Shown here: piece after piece, positions 36,450 to 49,100 of the stretch | How positions within the stretch are numbered: position 1 is the first letter of the stretch | How the letters are laid out: each line of letters begins with the position of its first letter | NCBI GenBank assembly: GCA_038373885.1 | Contig: JAWZYV010019969.1 | Span: 434,001-498,000, forward strand | Source of the DNA: Cheiracanthium punctorium | Taxonomy: Eukaryota > Arthropoda > Arachnida > Araneae > Cheiracanthiidae | Direction: 5' to 3' | Length of the DNA: 64,000 nt | Made by a program: the position numbers and the translations under genes | Notes under the pieces: generated by a model | What the model saw: only the letters and a program-made list of their open reading frames with translations | Databases searched by the model: none | What the model was told of the DNA's origin: nothing

Positions 36450-36455
36450 TTTATT
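36450..36455 (-). terminator. Candidate polyadenylation signal of the SLC3-like gene
   Basis: AATAAA on the minus strand about 350 bp beyond the stop codon at 36806. In AT-rich DNA such hexamers are frequent, so this is only a position-based suggestion. Confidence 0.25.
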
Positions 36456-36805
36456 ATAACGAAATTATCAAAGAGGATTTGCCAGATGAGTTTCCAAGAC
36501 CATTACTTCATAAAACTTTACAATATTAGCAACGTTTACGAATACTTTAGCCCAATTTAACCTTACGTCATACCTAGTATAACTTTTCTAAGCATTAACT
36601 AAATCATCTGAAATCAAAACGGAGGTATTTCAGCACCTTCCTTCGGCTGCATTCTATGTATTCTTTTCAAAAACTGATATTAAAATCCATGCGGTGAGCA
36701 GAGTAAAAAACACTGATTGTAGTTGATCTCTTCTGCATATAATAAACGTTTTGATCGAGACAATCCACAGAATTATTTGAAATTCTTGTGCAGAGACTTT
36801 GCGCC

Positions 36806-37261
36806 TCACACACTAAGTATAAAATTCGGTGCTTCGTTTATTTTTCTCACTCTAGCAAGAAACGCTGATCCGGGATCTATCTGAAAGCTTCTACTTCGAA
36901 TTCTGGAACCAGGGATAGAGGAAAAGGGGCGGACATCACTGTAAGAGTCTGGGAAGTCTTTTGTCTCCGCCTTAGTTCCGAGATTCACCACTAGGAGGAA
37001 TCTGTGATGTCCTTCCCCACGTTCCACCACTATAATATTTGGATCAAGGACATCCAATTGCTGAGGGCTTCCAGAAGTGAGGTGCCTGCGAACTTCCAGA
37101 AGATTGATGAAGTCTGAGAGTCTGGCCGTTTGTGACTCAACATTTGTGGAGAAGTGATCAGGATTGATAGGTAACCACGGATTTGTCATGTTATCAGTGA
37201 ATCCACCAGAGGAGTTGTCGGATTTCCATTGCATTGGAGTTAGTTGTCCACCTCGGTATAC
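36806..37261 (-). CDS. SLC3-like gene, exon 5 (C-terminal)
   Basis: Acceptor CCCCCATTAG before 37261; runs to a stop at 36806-36808. Encodes residues 501-651. VYRGGQLTPMQWKSDNSSGG continues the amylase-like barrel (the PMQW motif of the family). This is followed by PWLPINPDH and the C-terminal beta-sandwich domain. It lies almost 8 kb from exon 4, across an intron full of repeats. Confidence 0.92.
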   Translation of the reverse strand, partial: VYRGGQLTPMQWKSDNSSGGFTDNMTNPWLPINPDHFSTNVESQTARLSDFINLLEVRRHLTSGSPQQLDVLDPNIIVVERGEGHHRFLLVVNLGTKAETKDFPDSYSDVRPFSSIPGSRIRSRSFQIDPGSAFLARVRKINEAPNFILSV

Positions 37262-40080
37262 CTAATGGGGGAAAAAGTTAATCATTTTATATTCAATAAA
37301 ACAATTAATTTATAAAATAATATTGTTCTCATTCGTGGATGCTATTATAATTTGTAGACAGTTTGGATTTTATTTAAGAAGGAGCTAATAGTTGAGTATA
37401 TACAAAAGTGTAATGCATGTGTTTATTTATTTATTTATTATTTACTGTTTGAAGGTCTAGAATATTTTAGCTATAAACCAAAAACTACATTAAATACTCA
37501 TAATGTATAATTTTTATGCTCAATGATATCCAAAATTCTTGTGTGATCGGAATGTGGTTGACAGTTAAACATCATTTGACATGCATGAATTTGAAAAAAC
37601 AATTGTCCCTTAAAACTGACGAAACTACTTGTGAATGCATTGCACAACCATCAAGTTTTACTCTTTTTTTAAAAAAAGTAACCACCACTATTTTTATTTC
37701 ATTAATTTAAATTTAAATTAAATCCAGAATTTAAATTTGTAACTGGTGGAAATCTGTGGTAAAAACTCTGGAGAGCACTTGACAGTCCGATTATCAATAG
37801 GGACGCGATTATATTTTCTTACATAGTTTTGCAATTACGAAATTACTTGGACTGATTACAGTGCAGACGTGAAACTCGCCGATGACAACCTCGGTTAGAT
37901 CTGGTACTGTGATATTCCACATGCAGTCAACTCGCGATAATTTCAAATCCTCAGGAGCTAATCAATTATTTCGATTTGTCAGAGATTCAAATAATCGGTA
38001 TTTATCGTATTTCGTTCATTCGATGCAAAAAATTAACATTTTTGTGCAGTAAATTATTATTAGTTATTATACTAATAGTGTTCATTTAAACACCAATGTT
38101 TTATTAGTATTTTATATGATAAGCATATGTGCGGTAAGTTTTCTTTCCCATTTTTGAACCTCAATTAGTGAGGAGGGTGAAGAAGAAATTTTCCCCCTCT
38201 AAGAAACAAGCTGAGAGAAAAGAAATACACAGTTTAAAGAGATAAAAAATTACAAATAATAAGTTCGTTTTTAAATTATTATTTGATGAGTCTCCTCCTA
38301 GCATGAAATGAAATTTTAAACATTTACTGAATTTTAACATAAAGGTGCAGACTTCGAGATAGCTTTGTTTTAAAAGTGTTAAATTCTATTCGGATTTTGC
38401 GAAAATTTCAGATAAATGAATGTTTGGCTTAGAAGACTTCGAGTTATCGCGAATTGGTTGTATGGAAAAACCAAGGCTAAACATCGTAAGAAATGATGGT
38501 AACGTCAAGCCTGCAACATTCGATAAGAAAAATGCCTAGTTTTTTGAAGGGATTACGCTATGTCCTGACCTTCGTAAACAAAGCTTTTTGCCTTAAAGGA
38601 TAAGCCTGCTTAGCGTAAGCAAAGTTTAGCCATAAAATCTAAATTTATATACCAATATTATGATTCTGGTCGTACATCACCATTATATAACATGTATTAT
38701 TTCTTAGATTTAGTATTGATTATTTATGCTAAAAATTCGTTTAGAAATTGTGATTGAAGCTCCAATTTTTAAATAAAGGTATTAGTCCAAAGATATATTT
38801 AAAGAAAGACAAACATGACGTAACGATAATAAGCAACCAGAATCTTAGTGCTGTTACACGTTTCTTGATTTCACACCTAAATTAGAAATGGCCAATGATT
38901 TGGTGAGTCGAATCAGTAATTCGAATCTTAGTACTGAGGGGCTCAGTCTTTACACTCCCTCTCTACTGTTTCGAATCTCAAGCCCTCAACTGTGGGGAAA
39001 TACATTCCAAGCGCGAAGGGAAGGAAAACTTATTTTTTTTAACCGTTCCCAGAGATTTAACCTTACTCTTTCAACTCTTTTCGACTCTTTACGACTCTGA
39101 GTCGATAGATGATTTGAAACAGTAAGGGCGCTTTCGAGAATTCATCGGTTGTGCACCGGTAACACCGGTGCACGACCAGAGCGTTCGAAAAGGCGGAGCT
39201 CTGGAATTAACCGCGTTCGAAAACGTTTGGGTCATGTAGCGGTTGTATGCTCAGCGTGACCAAAGCGCAACCAGAATGACCCTGCTAGCGAGGTGGGTTA
39301 TTCCGGTTATTAGCGTAGTGTTGCCAATGTTTATTTCTGTTTTCTTGGCTTGGAATTGGATGTGGTGAGGATGACCGAAACCGGTTGACAACCGTGACGT
39401 CACTTAACCAAAGAATGGCCGTAACCGGTAAAACCGGTGCATAACCAACCGTTGAATTCTCGAACGGGCCCTAAATGAGTGGGTGTGGGTGAGTTGGTCA
39501 CTGAATTGGTGCAGCAACGAATCTTTACTGATTCAGTGTTTCGCTCTGTTTCGGTGATTGTATACGATTGTTGAGATTCGTTAGTTTTTCGAATCTTCTA
39601 TCGACTCAGAGTCGAAAGGAGCCGAAAAGAGTTGAAAGGATGTTTCATTTAATTGAAGTTTCTTTTTCGAATCTTTGGTGTTTCATTTCTTGGTTGGTGG
39701 TCGGATTTAAATTTTTATCTGTCTGTGGGTGTGGAGTGGGTCGAACATCGTTTGCTTTTGGCGGGGGGCATAGGCGTTACTTCCTAAGGGCAAGAAGGGT
39801 CATCCCCCCCCCGAAAAAAAATTACGAAAATTCAAGTATCAGAGCTATTTATAATAATAATATTTTATACAATCGGAAACATTTTGTCACCCCATCCCAA
39901 TATTACATGCCAATTTACGCCAATGCTCGTGGAAGAGTGGGGGAGAGTGTTTCAAAGTTGTTTAAACCTTTTTCCCTCGGGGGGGACTCCCTCCTTCCAA
40001 CTTGTCTGGCTGATTTAATATTTGTTTAAAATTTAATGAAACATCCCTTTTCTACTTTTAACTTCAATATATGTCCCCCT

Positions 40081-40130
<50 letters not shown>

Positions 40131-43100
40131 GGACACGTTAAGTTTACATGGTGGCGGGTTTTCATGTGAAGGGAAATAGAATGAAATAAAGTTAGGATTG
40201 TGCTTGTCACTTTTAATGAAGGATACAGGGGCGGTATTAAGCGCTCCCACAAAAGGACTTTGTAGTAAGCAAAATAACATTTCGCTTTATTGCTGCAGAT
40301 TTCGTTTAAGATATTTTTTTTACCTTGTTTGTCGTTTAAGGGGAATGATTTTATTTTCTTTCGTAATTCAGAGAAATACAAAATAGGGTCTCAAAATAGT
40401 GGCGTAGTTAGTGTTATTGACAGTGGCGTAGCCAGGATTTTATTTCGGGGTGGAATGGGTATCAAATTTAAAGTTCAATTGTAAGCTAAGTAAAGGGTCC
40501 CATTTTTTGGGGGGGGGCAGCAGCCCCTCAGTAGGACTGGGCCGAAAATGATAAATATCGAGATATCGGTTTTATTTCAACATCAAATATCCGATATTCC
40601 CATTTTCATTTCAGTGAAATCTCGAATTCGATAAAGGTCAAAAATACAAGCCGGCCAGGGGCGTAGCCAGAAATTTTTCATTGGGGGGGGGGTTATGACT
40701 ACTGCAACTCATATATATGTATACGTGTGTGTGATAATGTAGTGAAGAATATACATTTTGTATGGCAAAAAATTCCTCATGGGGGGGTTATGACCCCCCT
40801 TGGCTACGCCTCTGAGGCCGGCGATAAGAAAATCCTGAGATGAATACTAGCTTGTGATGCTTTTGCTACTGCTTTCTCTCCGTTGATGACGATGCCGAAT
40901 CGCGGAAAAAACAGCTCCATGGTTTATTAGTTTAATTACCATAATTAATTAACGTATATCTCGGAAACTATCCATCGGAACGCGTTTTTATTGATTCTCG
41001 ACCCCCCCTAGACTCAATAACCCCATCGATACATAAAATTTCGAATACTTTGACACCAAACTTAACCTTTTAATCTTACAGGCCCAGGGGGTCATACGAA
41101 GCTGCCCTATATTTTCAATTTGGGCATTTTAAACACTAGCCTTCTCCGGCGGCATCTCCAAAGTCTGGAAACAATCCCTGAGCCAATTTCTACATGTTTG
41201 CAGTCCTTTTAAGCCTCAATCATGGTTAATTAGTCTAATTACCATAATTAATTAACGTATATCTCGGAAACTATCCATGGGAGCGCGTTTTTATTGATTC
41301 TCGACCCCCCCTAGACGTTTACCACCATCGATACATAAAATTTCGAATACTTTGACACCAAACTTAACCTTTTAATCTTACAGGCCCAGGAGGTCATACG
41401 AAGCTCCCCTGTATTTTCATTTCGGGCAGTTTAAACACTAGTTTTACTCGAGCAAGGAGAGAGAGATGCTAGCTGCCCGAGAACTCAGCGGAGAAGAAAC
41501 CCGGTGAAGGGTGTTTAAATAGTACGGCTTTCGGCGCAGAGAGAGGGAAAATTTCTTTAGTTGTTTTATTGATTCAAGATTCGAATCACTGATTCGAATC
41601 ATCGAAGTAGTGAGTGAGTTGAGATTCGAATCAGTAAAATGAGTCGAGCCGCCCATCTCTAACCTAAATCGGATTATACGTAACTTCGTTCCGTAAATCG
41701 TAAATCGGATTATACGTTCCGTAAATCGGATTATACGTAACTTCGTTCCGTAATTCCGTAATATCGTTCCGTAAGCCAACAAAACTTGTCTGGGTAAGTC
41801 AGGGATGTATAAATGCTAGTGTTGTCACCGTAGGCTAAAATCGATAAATTATACAGAAAAAAACCCATTGTGGTTGATCACTCTCTTTATAGATGAAATT
41901 TTATTAGAACTGCAGTTTAAATTCTGTCTAAAAGATACAGGGTGTCCAGCAAATAAAACCCTGATTTCAAAGTTAAAAATCTCAAACAAAGATCAATAGA
42001 CTCGCTCAGCAAACGGTATTTTTAATAGGTAGGCTATAAAAATTGTATACTGAAGTTTCGAAATAATAGCTGCAAAAGCTGCTAACAGATGCCGCTGTAA
42101 TTACAGGCTTCCATAATAGATTAGCCTCCATATTCTCCCGATCTCCCTCCTTATGGCTATTTTCTGAGAGACAAAGAAACTGTTTACCGAAATCCCCCAA
42201 ACATGCCAGATGTGTTTGAATCATCGATATGTATGGCTTGCGAATGCATTTACGTTGAAACATTCCCGGATTTAATGATAAAATTCGCTATTCGTTTTTG
42301 CAATCTCTGTATGTCCTAATGCTGGACATTTTGGGGAAGATTGTGCTGTGATTCAGAGGGTCTTTATGTCGGAAAGGTCGCTTAATCAAGAGTAGCATAA
42401 TTGCCAGTTCACAGCGTTTTTTAAATATAAATTTATTTCATTTAAAAACGTTCTGTTTCAAAAATAAAGTCAGAATGAATTCATTTTGTGCCACCTAGGT
42501 GGTGTAGTGGCTAGAGAACCATTCTATCACGCCGTGGGTCCGGGTTCGAATCCCGGCTTGGGCATGGATGTTAACTTGCCCGTCCCTTCATAGGGGGTAG
42601 TGCTGTCCGCCCACTGGGTGCTCCCATAATAAAATGGACAGTAACTAGGGCCGTTGATGGCAAAGGCTTGTGGCCAGTGCCTGCCCATTGGAAAAAAAAA
42701 TAAAAGAATTCATTTTGTGAAAGGAAATAATAAATATTTATTTAACGGCCAAACTAAAGTAACTTATCAAAGTAAATCATAGAAGTATCTACCTTAATGT
42801 TGTATATTTCAGGTCAACATAGGATAAATGATTAAAAATCTTCTAAAACAGTTTCGCAATTTCTAATTTCTGATATGAATAAAATCTGTTATACTTTTTA
42901 TACAGCGATATTCTTGCACATTTTGCATAATCCTTGACTAAGAGCTTTCTATTTCGATAACGTCAAAGTAAGTTGAAATTAAAATAATATTCTATTAAAA
43001 TAAAATAATATTTACCATATTATAGTGTTTTTATTATAATTGCGGATTTATCATTGTTCATGTTGCATTACTTCATGATAATATTATTCAGAAAATATAT

Positions 43101-46100
43101 GATCACAGCATTACATTTTTAATACTAGAACACGTACTTATAAATTAATAAATGTAAGGGGAAGTAATTACAGATATTTAATAATATACATATTTTAGAC
43201 ATTAGTTATTTAAATGATGTATTAATGTGACTGTAACTACAAAGTTGGAAATTAGCAGAAATTCCATGCAGTCTTCGTAGAGTTTACACTAATCAAAATT
43301 TTATGTAAATTCGATGTATTCACATTCAGTACTTTCTTCAGGGAACAGAATAGCTTAATGTTTGTAGGCCTAATACTTTTTTTAAGTAGATGGCCACATT
43401 TTTGTACTGAAGCAAAAAAAGAAAAAAAAATTAAATGTGAGAAATCGGTCACTGGGTACCTGGAGCAAACGGAAATAGAAGTTGATGAGAAAGACTGGCT
43501 GCGGTGCACGGCAGAGCTCGACAGAGAAAATGAACACTATTCAATAATTATACAATTAAAACTTCCTCAAATTTTTTGGTGGTAGAGGGATTTATAAGCT
43601 CGGTATGCAAATTACCACCCAAGTAGCGTAGTGGCCCACGAGTCATTCTATCACACCTTAGGTCTGGGTTTAATTCAAGGCTTTGGCTTGGATGTTAACT
43701 AAACCGTCCCTTCACAGGGGGTGATGTTTGTCCTTTACTGTGCGACTTCATAATAATATAACCGAATTATAATAATATAACCGACTTCATAATAATATAA
43801 CCGAATCATAATAATATAGCCGACTTCATAATAATATAACTTCGGGAATCATAGTCCTGAATGACTGATGGACAAGTGTCTGCCCTTAAAAAAGTGTGTG
43901 GAGGTGCAAGGATCTTAATCTGTTGGGGTTATTTTTCGAGGACAAAGTTTGGAAAATTTTTCCTTACCACAATTCTGTTTCAAAATATACGAACATAAAA
44001 CCACCATAAACTGCATCCTAACAGGGTACCACCCAGTGCCCCATAAACTGATACAGAAGCAGATGCTGGGTTCCTATGTTCCTTAATTTCCGATTTTTTG
44101 AAAAATTGCCATAAAACACCCCATTTGCGATACTTGAGAGAAGTTGTTTTCATATTTTATATAAACAGAACCACGATAAAGTATAAGACCATTTTAGGAC
44201 GATATTACTAGAGTTCGAATTACAGCAGATACAGGTTCGGTAAAAACCCAGAGATGGTTAATCGCATCCATATTGTGGTGGTGAGATTACATACAAAATG
44301 GCTCTTTTAAAAGCGTGGAAGCACTCTTGTGGTCTCATGTTGTAAAAACAAGCACAGTCAGTCATAAGACTGGCATTAAAATACAATGGGCAGAAAATTT
44401 CCATGACTTGAAATTTACAGCACTCTTAGGCAAATTCCGAGGAGCAAATAACTAAAAAAAGTGAAGCGTACAAAAAGGAACCGCCGACCTGCGTGTTTGC
44501 TAATGTTGAATGGTACGGTGAACCAACCTTGAGTAACCGAATATTGCCACTGTACCAATGGTTTAGTGATCGTCTGGAAAGATGAGGCATCCGCGCCTAT
44601 ATATGTAATTTTAGATGACTTGTTTCAAGACTAAGGCTTAGCCGAATTTCACTAGCTGTGCCCAAAGCTGCAACAATTACGAACATATAATTTACCACAT
44701 TTTGTAAACAGTATATTTTTATGTACTTTTCGACAAATTAATTGAACAATACGTTAAACTAAAAAATTTCGCTTTCTTCTGAGCCAAAAATTATTGTTTA
44801 CAATGAATGGTTAATCACATGCATGGAATTGTTGCATCTATGCTTTGTCTTGCAGTAGTTTTAAAGAAAGAAGAAAGTAATTATCATTTTTGATACTTCT
44901 TAGAGGTTTATGTCTTGTGATGCATTCAATTATATGAAGATGGAAGTTAACTGTGAAATAATTCAGTTTTATTTCCTAGAATGTTCCTTGATTAATGAAA
45001 TTTGCTTTACGACTCTCAAACGAATGCTATAGAGAAGTAAATTTCTAAATTGACGACGTAAATTTGAATTGAAGACGACGTAAATTTGACGACGTAATTG
45101 ACGACGTAAATTTGAATTCATTAATAATAATGAAAAGCACTATTAAACTTATCATATATATATCAAAGTTTAAACAAAACCCACGCTTACCCTTTCACTG
45201 AACACATCGTAGCTGTCCTTTAATCCAATCTCATCACCGTAGAAAACAGATGTCGATCCAGACAGGGACATTAACAAGTAAAACGCAGCCATGTGGTACC
45301 TAGTGTCAATCCTTGAAGCTAGCCTGAATGTGTCGGAATTGCCTAAATGCCACATAGGAACTGGATTGGTCCCACGCATGTCTGACATGTGCCTCAGGTC
45401 CGTTATCTGTTCCGCCATTTCGCTGGCACTGCCGATGAGGATCGGATAATCCAGCAAGTCTATCTTTCTAAGCATTTTCCTGGTCTCCCTCTCACCAAGG
45501 GCTTTTGTCATGTGTTGAGCAAATTTCGAAGACACAATGAGCACGCGTTTGGGCAATCGCCTCGGATTAATCCAAATAAATGGTGGACTGTCGAGCACTT
45601 TCCTCCACTGGTGGATTATCTTGGGCACGTCGCGGGCGTCTAATACGTGAATTTTCTCTAAATGCTTCATGTAGAATCCGTCTACGCCGTTGTTGATCCA
45701 GAATGCGATTGCTTTCTGGTATTCCTTCTGCACGAATTCGTTCGACCAGTTCAACACGTAGTGCGCTCCGAAGGTCCTTTGGGTAAGTTCCCAGTCTTCG
45801 GGAGGCGGTCCTTCAGAGTTTTCCATTTCTGGAGGATCCTGCAAGAAATGGTCAATAAATAAATTGAAGAAAATATGCTGACAGAAATATTTATTTGAAT
45901 ACGTAAGATTCAACATGAAGGTAATGCATAGATTGCCTTTTAAATCACGAAAAGCATGCATGCGTCTTATTTTATCATTATTAACGATTTTAATTAGAGA
46001 ATAAATGGCACTACAGCAGTGTGAGATACTGTTGCTTCTAGATTCTTTCACGAAAAGAAATATTTTAAATTGAAACGCACATGCAAATAAAGAAAAGAAA

Positions 46101-49100
46101 TTCTACTGAAATGTATTTCATTTGCATGGATACTTGGATGTCATTAAATTACTCAAGACCCACAAAACAATTAAAATGGCGTAGACAAGATTCTCATAAG
46201 TCCAAGATCCTTCAGCTAACTTAAAATGGGCCTCTATTACAGATTTGAAGTGTGATCTTTCTGGTGACCAAAAAACATTTATAACACTTCAGTTATTTCA
46301 GGTCAGTCAGATATTCTACTAGATGTGAGACAGATGTCGATTTCCTTGAAATTTCTGACACCCTCCCATATTTTGGGTGTAAAACAAATATCCATTTGTG
46401 GGCTATTTGGGATCTTTAGGATATTCTGATCCTATTATCTGTGCTACTTGTGTATAGATCTAACGGACCATCTAAGTATAATTGATGGTTCTTGATCGTA
46501 AGAGAGAATACTCCTCAAATCCCTAATTTAGGCAAATTTTAAATTATCTGGAATACCTTGGGCTTCTATTATTCGTAAAGCTATTTAGGAATTTTTCATG
46601 CACTGGAATACTTTTTTGAGAGCAGGTAACATCGAAGTAGTATGGTGAATGCTACTTACTGGGACTTCCCCTTAACCATTTGTTTATCAAATTAATAATT
46701 CAAAAAATATCAACATGTAACTTTTTTTTCTCTTGTTTTAGTTATACAATGAATGAAGTATTAGGCAAAGATTTTTCAAAGAAATCGTTACAATTAATTG
46801 AAAGGCCGCAGACAACGGGTTGGTTGACAAAGACTGCCTTAAAGCTTGGGCCACAGTCCGGAGCAGTTAATATTTTTTTCTTCTGTAAAGGGTTTTAATT
46901 CTGCCCTCGGAGAGAATAATATGAGTAGGCATGAGGGGAGAAAAGTGAAGCCACAACTGTAACTGGTTTTTCCTCCGTCCTCCATTTTCTTCTTTAGAGA
47001 TGTAGGTTCTGACGTCACTGGTAGGCAAAACAAGGCAGACTAACCAATAGGCAGGTTTGTTCTACAAGATGTCTGGTAGGCAAAACTGGAACGTAACCAA
47101 TAGGCTTGATCTACGTGACGTAGTGTTAGTAAACATGCTACAGACCTATGGGGAGAAAAATGAACTAACCCTTAAGGGGACAGTTCAGCCATTCAAGGCA
47201 TGAAATCACAAAAATGTGATCCATTTTCTGAAATTTCTGGCACTAAAAGTATTCAATATTTTAAAATAATTTTTTCAGAGTAGGTTACATAAGATATTGT
47301 TTTATATAATAAAAATTAAAAAAATACTAATAAACAGTTTCTTTATGACTTAAAAATACATAAATAAAACACAAATTTTCACGTCTTCAAAATTACTATA
47401 ATGCACTTCGCGCAGGATAACTGTAGCAACTTTCCATATTTTCCAACAAATTTGACCTTAAATTGAAGATAATAGTCCTAATAACAATTTGAACTACAAT
47501 CATAATGATATTTTAAAATTCAAGAACAATAATTAATTTTAATTAGAAAAAAATAAAATTTTTGCATTTTTTTAATATATTTTTTTGAATAAATATTTTT
47601 CTATCCATTTTATTTTTATAATTGTAGTTCAAATTGTTATTAGGACTATTATATTCAAGTTAAGGTCAAATTTGTTGGAAAATATGGAAAGTTGCTCCAG
47701 TTATCCTGCGCGAAGTGCATTATAGTAATTTTGAAGACGTGAAAATTTGTGTTTTATTTATGTATTTTTAAGTCATAAAGAAACTGTTTATTAGTATTTT
47801 TTTAATTTTTATTATATAAAACAATATCTTATGTAACCTACTCTGAAAAAATTATTTTAAAATATTGAATACTTTTAGTGCCAGAAATTTCAGAAAATGG
47901 ATCACATTTTTGTGATTTCATGCCTTGAATGGCTGAACTGTCCCCTTAACGAGACCTGAACGAGAAAACAACGTTCTAACCCTGAACGAGAAGCCTTAGG
48001 AGGTGTGGCTAAGTTAAAATGCCGTTTGGAGCTCATGCAATTTATCGGGCCACACCTCCCAAGGCTACGCGTACAGTTACTTCATTTTTCTCCCTATAGA
48101 AAAACTAGTGGGTGCCTATTCCGTATTTTCTATTTGTTCCTCCAAGATTCTGCCACGTTCGTTTAAGCGAACGCTTGGATTTCTGACGTAATTTGAAACG
48201 TATGCTGGAATGTAAATATTCGGCAGGGAGAATCTGCACCCAGCTCTACCGTACATCGCAGATTATCAATATACGTTATCAGGTTGCGTATAACGTCAAT
48301 TTGATGTTGCACATCAAATTGAACGTTTGCTTAAACGAGTGTGGTAGATTAGAGCCGTTACCAGTGGCGGCTCCTCTATTTGAGCACACGAGCACGTGAA
48401 CCCCCAGAGGAAAAACTAAAGAATAAACACATTAACAAATTAAATTAAAAAAAATATATATTAAGTACCTACACTTCTAGATTTTTGTGGGGTGGAGGTG
48501 ATAGAGGGGTGGAGGAGAGTAAAACATGAGTTTTACTCTCCTCCACCCCCATACTATTATTAAATACGTTTATTATAGCTAACGCACCGTATCGTAGGTT
48601 ACTACAGCATATTCTTTCGCCGCTCGCATGTGCGATCGACCCGAGTGGCCCTTTCAACCGGTCCTGAGGAAAGACGCCGAGAGAGTGAGAGAGAATTGAA
48701 GGGGAAGCTAGGCGCTTTCGTTCGTACGATATTATTTCGTTCGTACGATATTATATTGTTCACAGCAACGTAGTTTTGTCGTTATTTCCTCTGGATTCTC
48801 TCTTGACTTGTGTTCGGTTAGTTAATCCATTTTTTTTTCATATTCTTATTATTTTCTTAATTTTTATGATTTTTCACGACTGTATTTTTTACGAACTAGT
48901 GTAAATAATTAAGATGGGAGTCAAATAAGTGTTTCGGAGCCACAGCAATGGCATTTTTCAATGTCATCCTTTGAAAAAAAATTGAAAGAAAAAATCAAGA
49001 CAATATTTTTGCTAAAACTTATCTTAGCGACGAAATGTAAAATCCAAGATGACTTGTTTTCTTTCAGTTGCTAGCATTATTTTCCTTTTACTTTTACTGC

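Larger units (their letters stand above)
37262..45190 (-). other. Intron 4 of the SLC3-like gene
   Basis: A 7929-bp intron between exons 5 and 4. It contains the Harbinger-like MITE, the hAT-like MITE at 40656, a spaced duplication, two SINEs and several small tandem repeats listed separately. No additional exon with family similarity was found; protein continuity across the junction leaves no gap that would need one. Confidence 0.8.

Noticed and set aside
41620..41662. hAT end reading TAGAGATGGGC on the minus strand
   Set aside because: No matching opposite end or 8-bp duplication was found, so it is only mentioned with the neighbouring minisatellite.
42006..42263. 85-codon minus-strand frame near ACAGGGTGTCCAGCAAATAA, possible Tc1-like relic
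   Set aside because: No catalytic motif or inverted terminal partner could be found, so the resemblance is too weak.
31142..42705. tRNA genes suggested by A and B box sequences
   Set aside because: The B boxes belong to SINEs with long non-tRNA bodies, A-rich tails and 14-bp duplications; no full cloverleaf is present.
45389..45862. Plus-strand open frames opposite exon 4
   Set aside because: They are antisense to the well-supported SLC3-like exon and reflect its codon composition.
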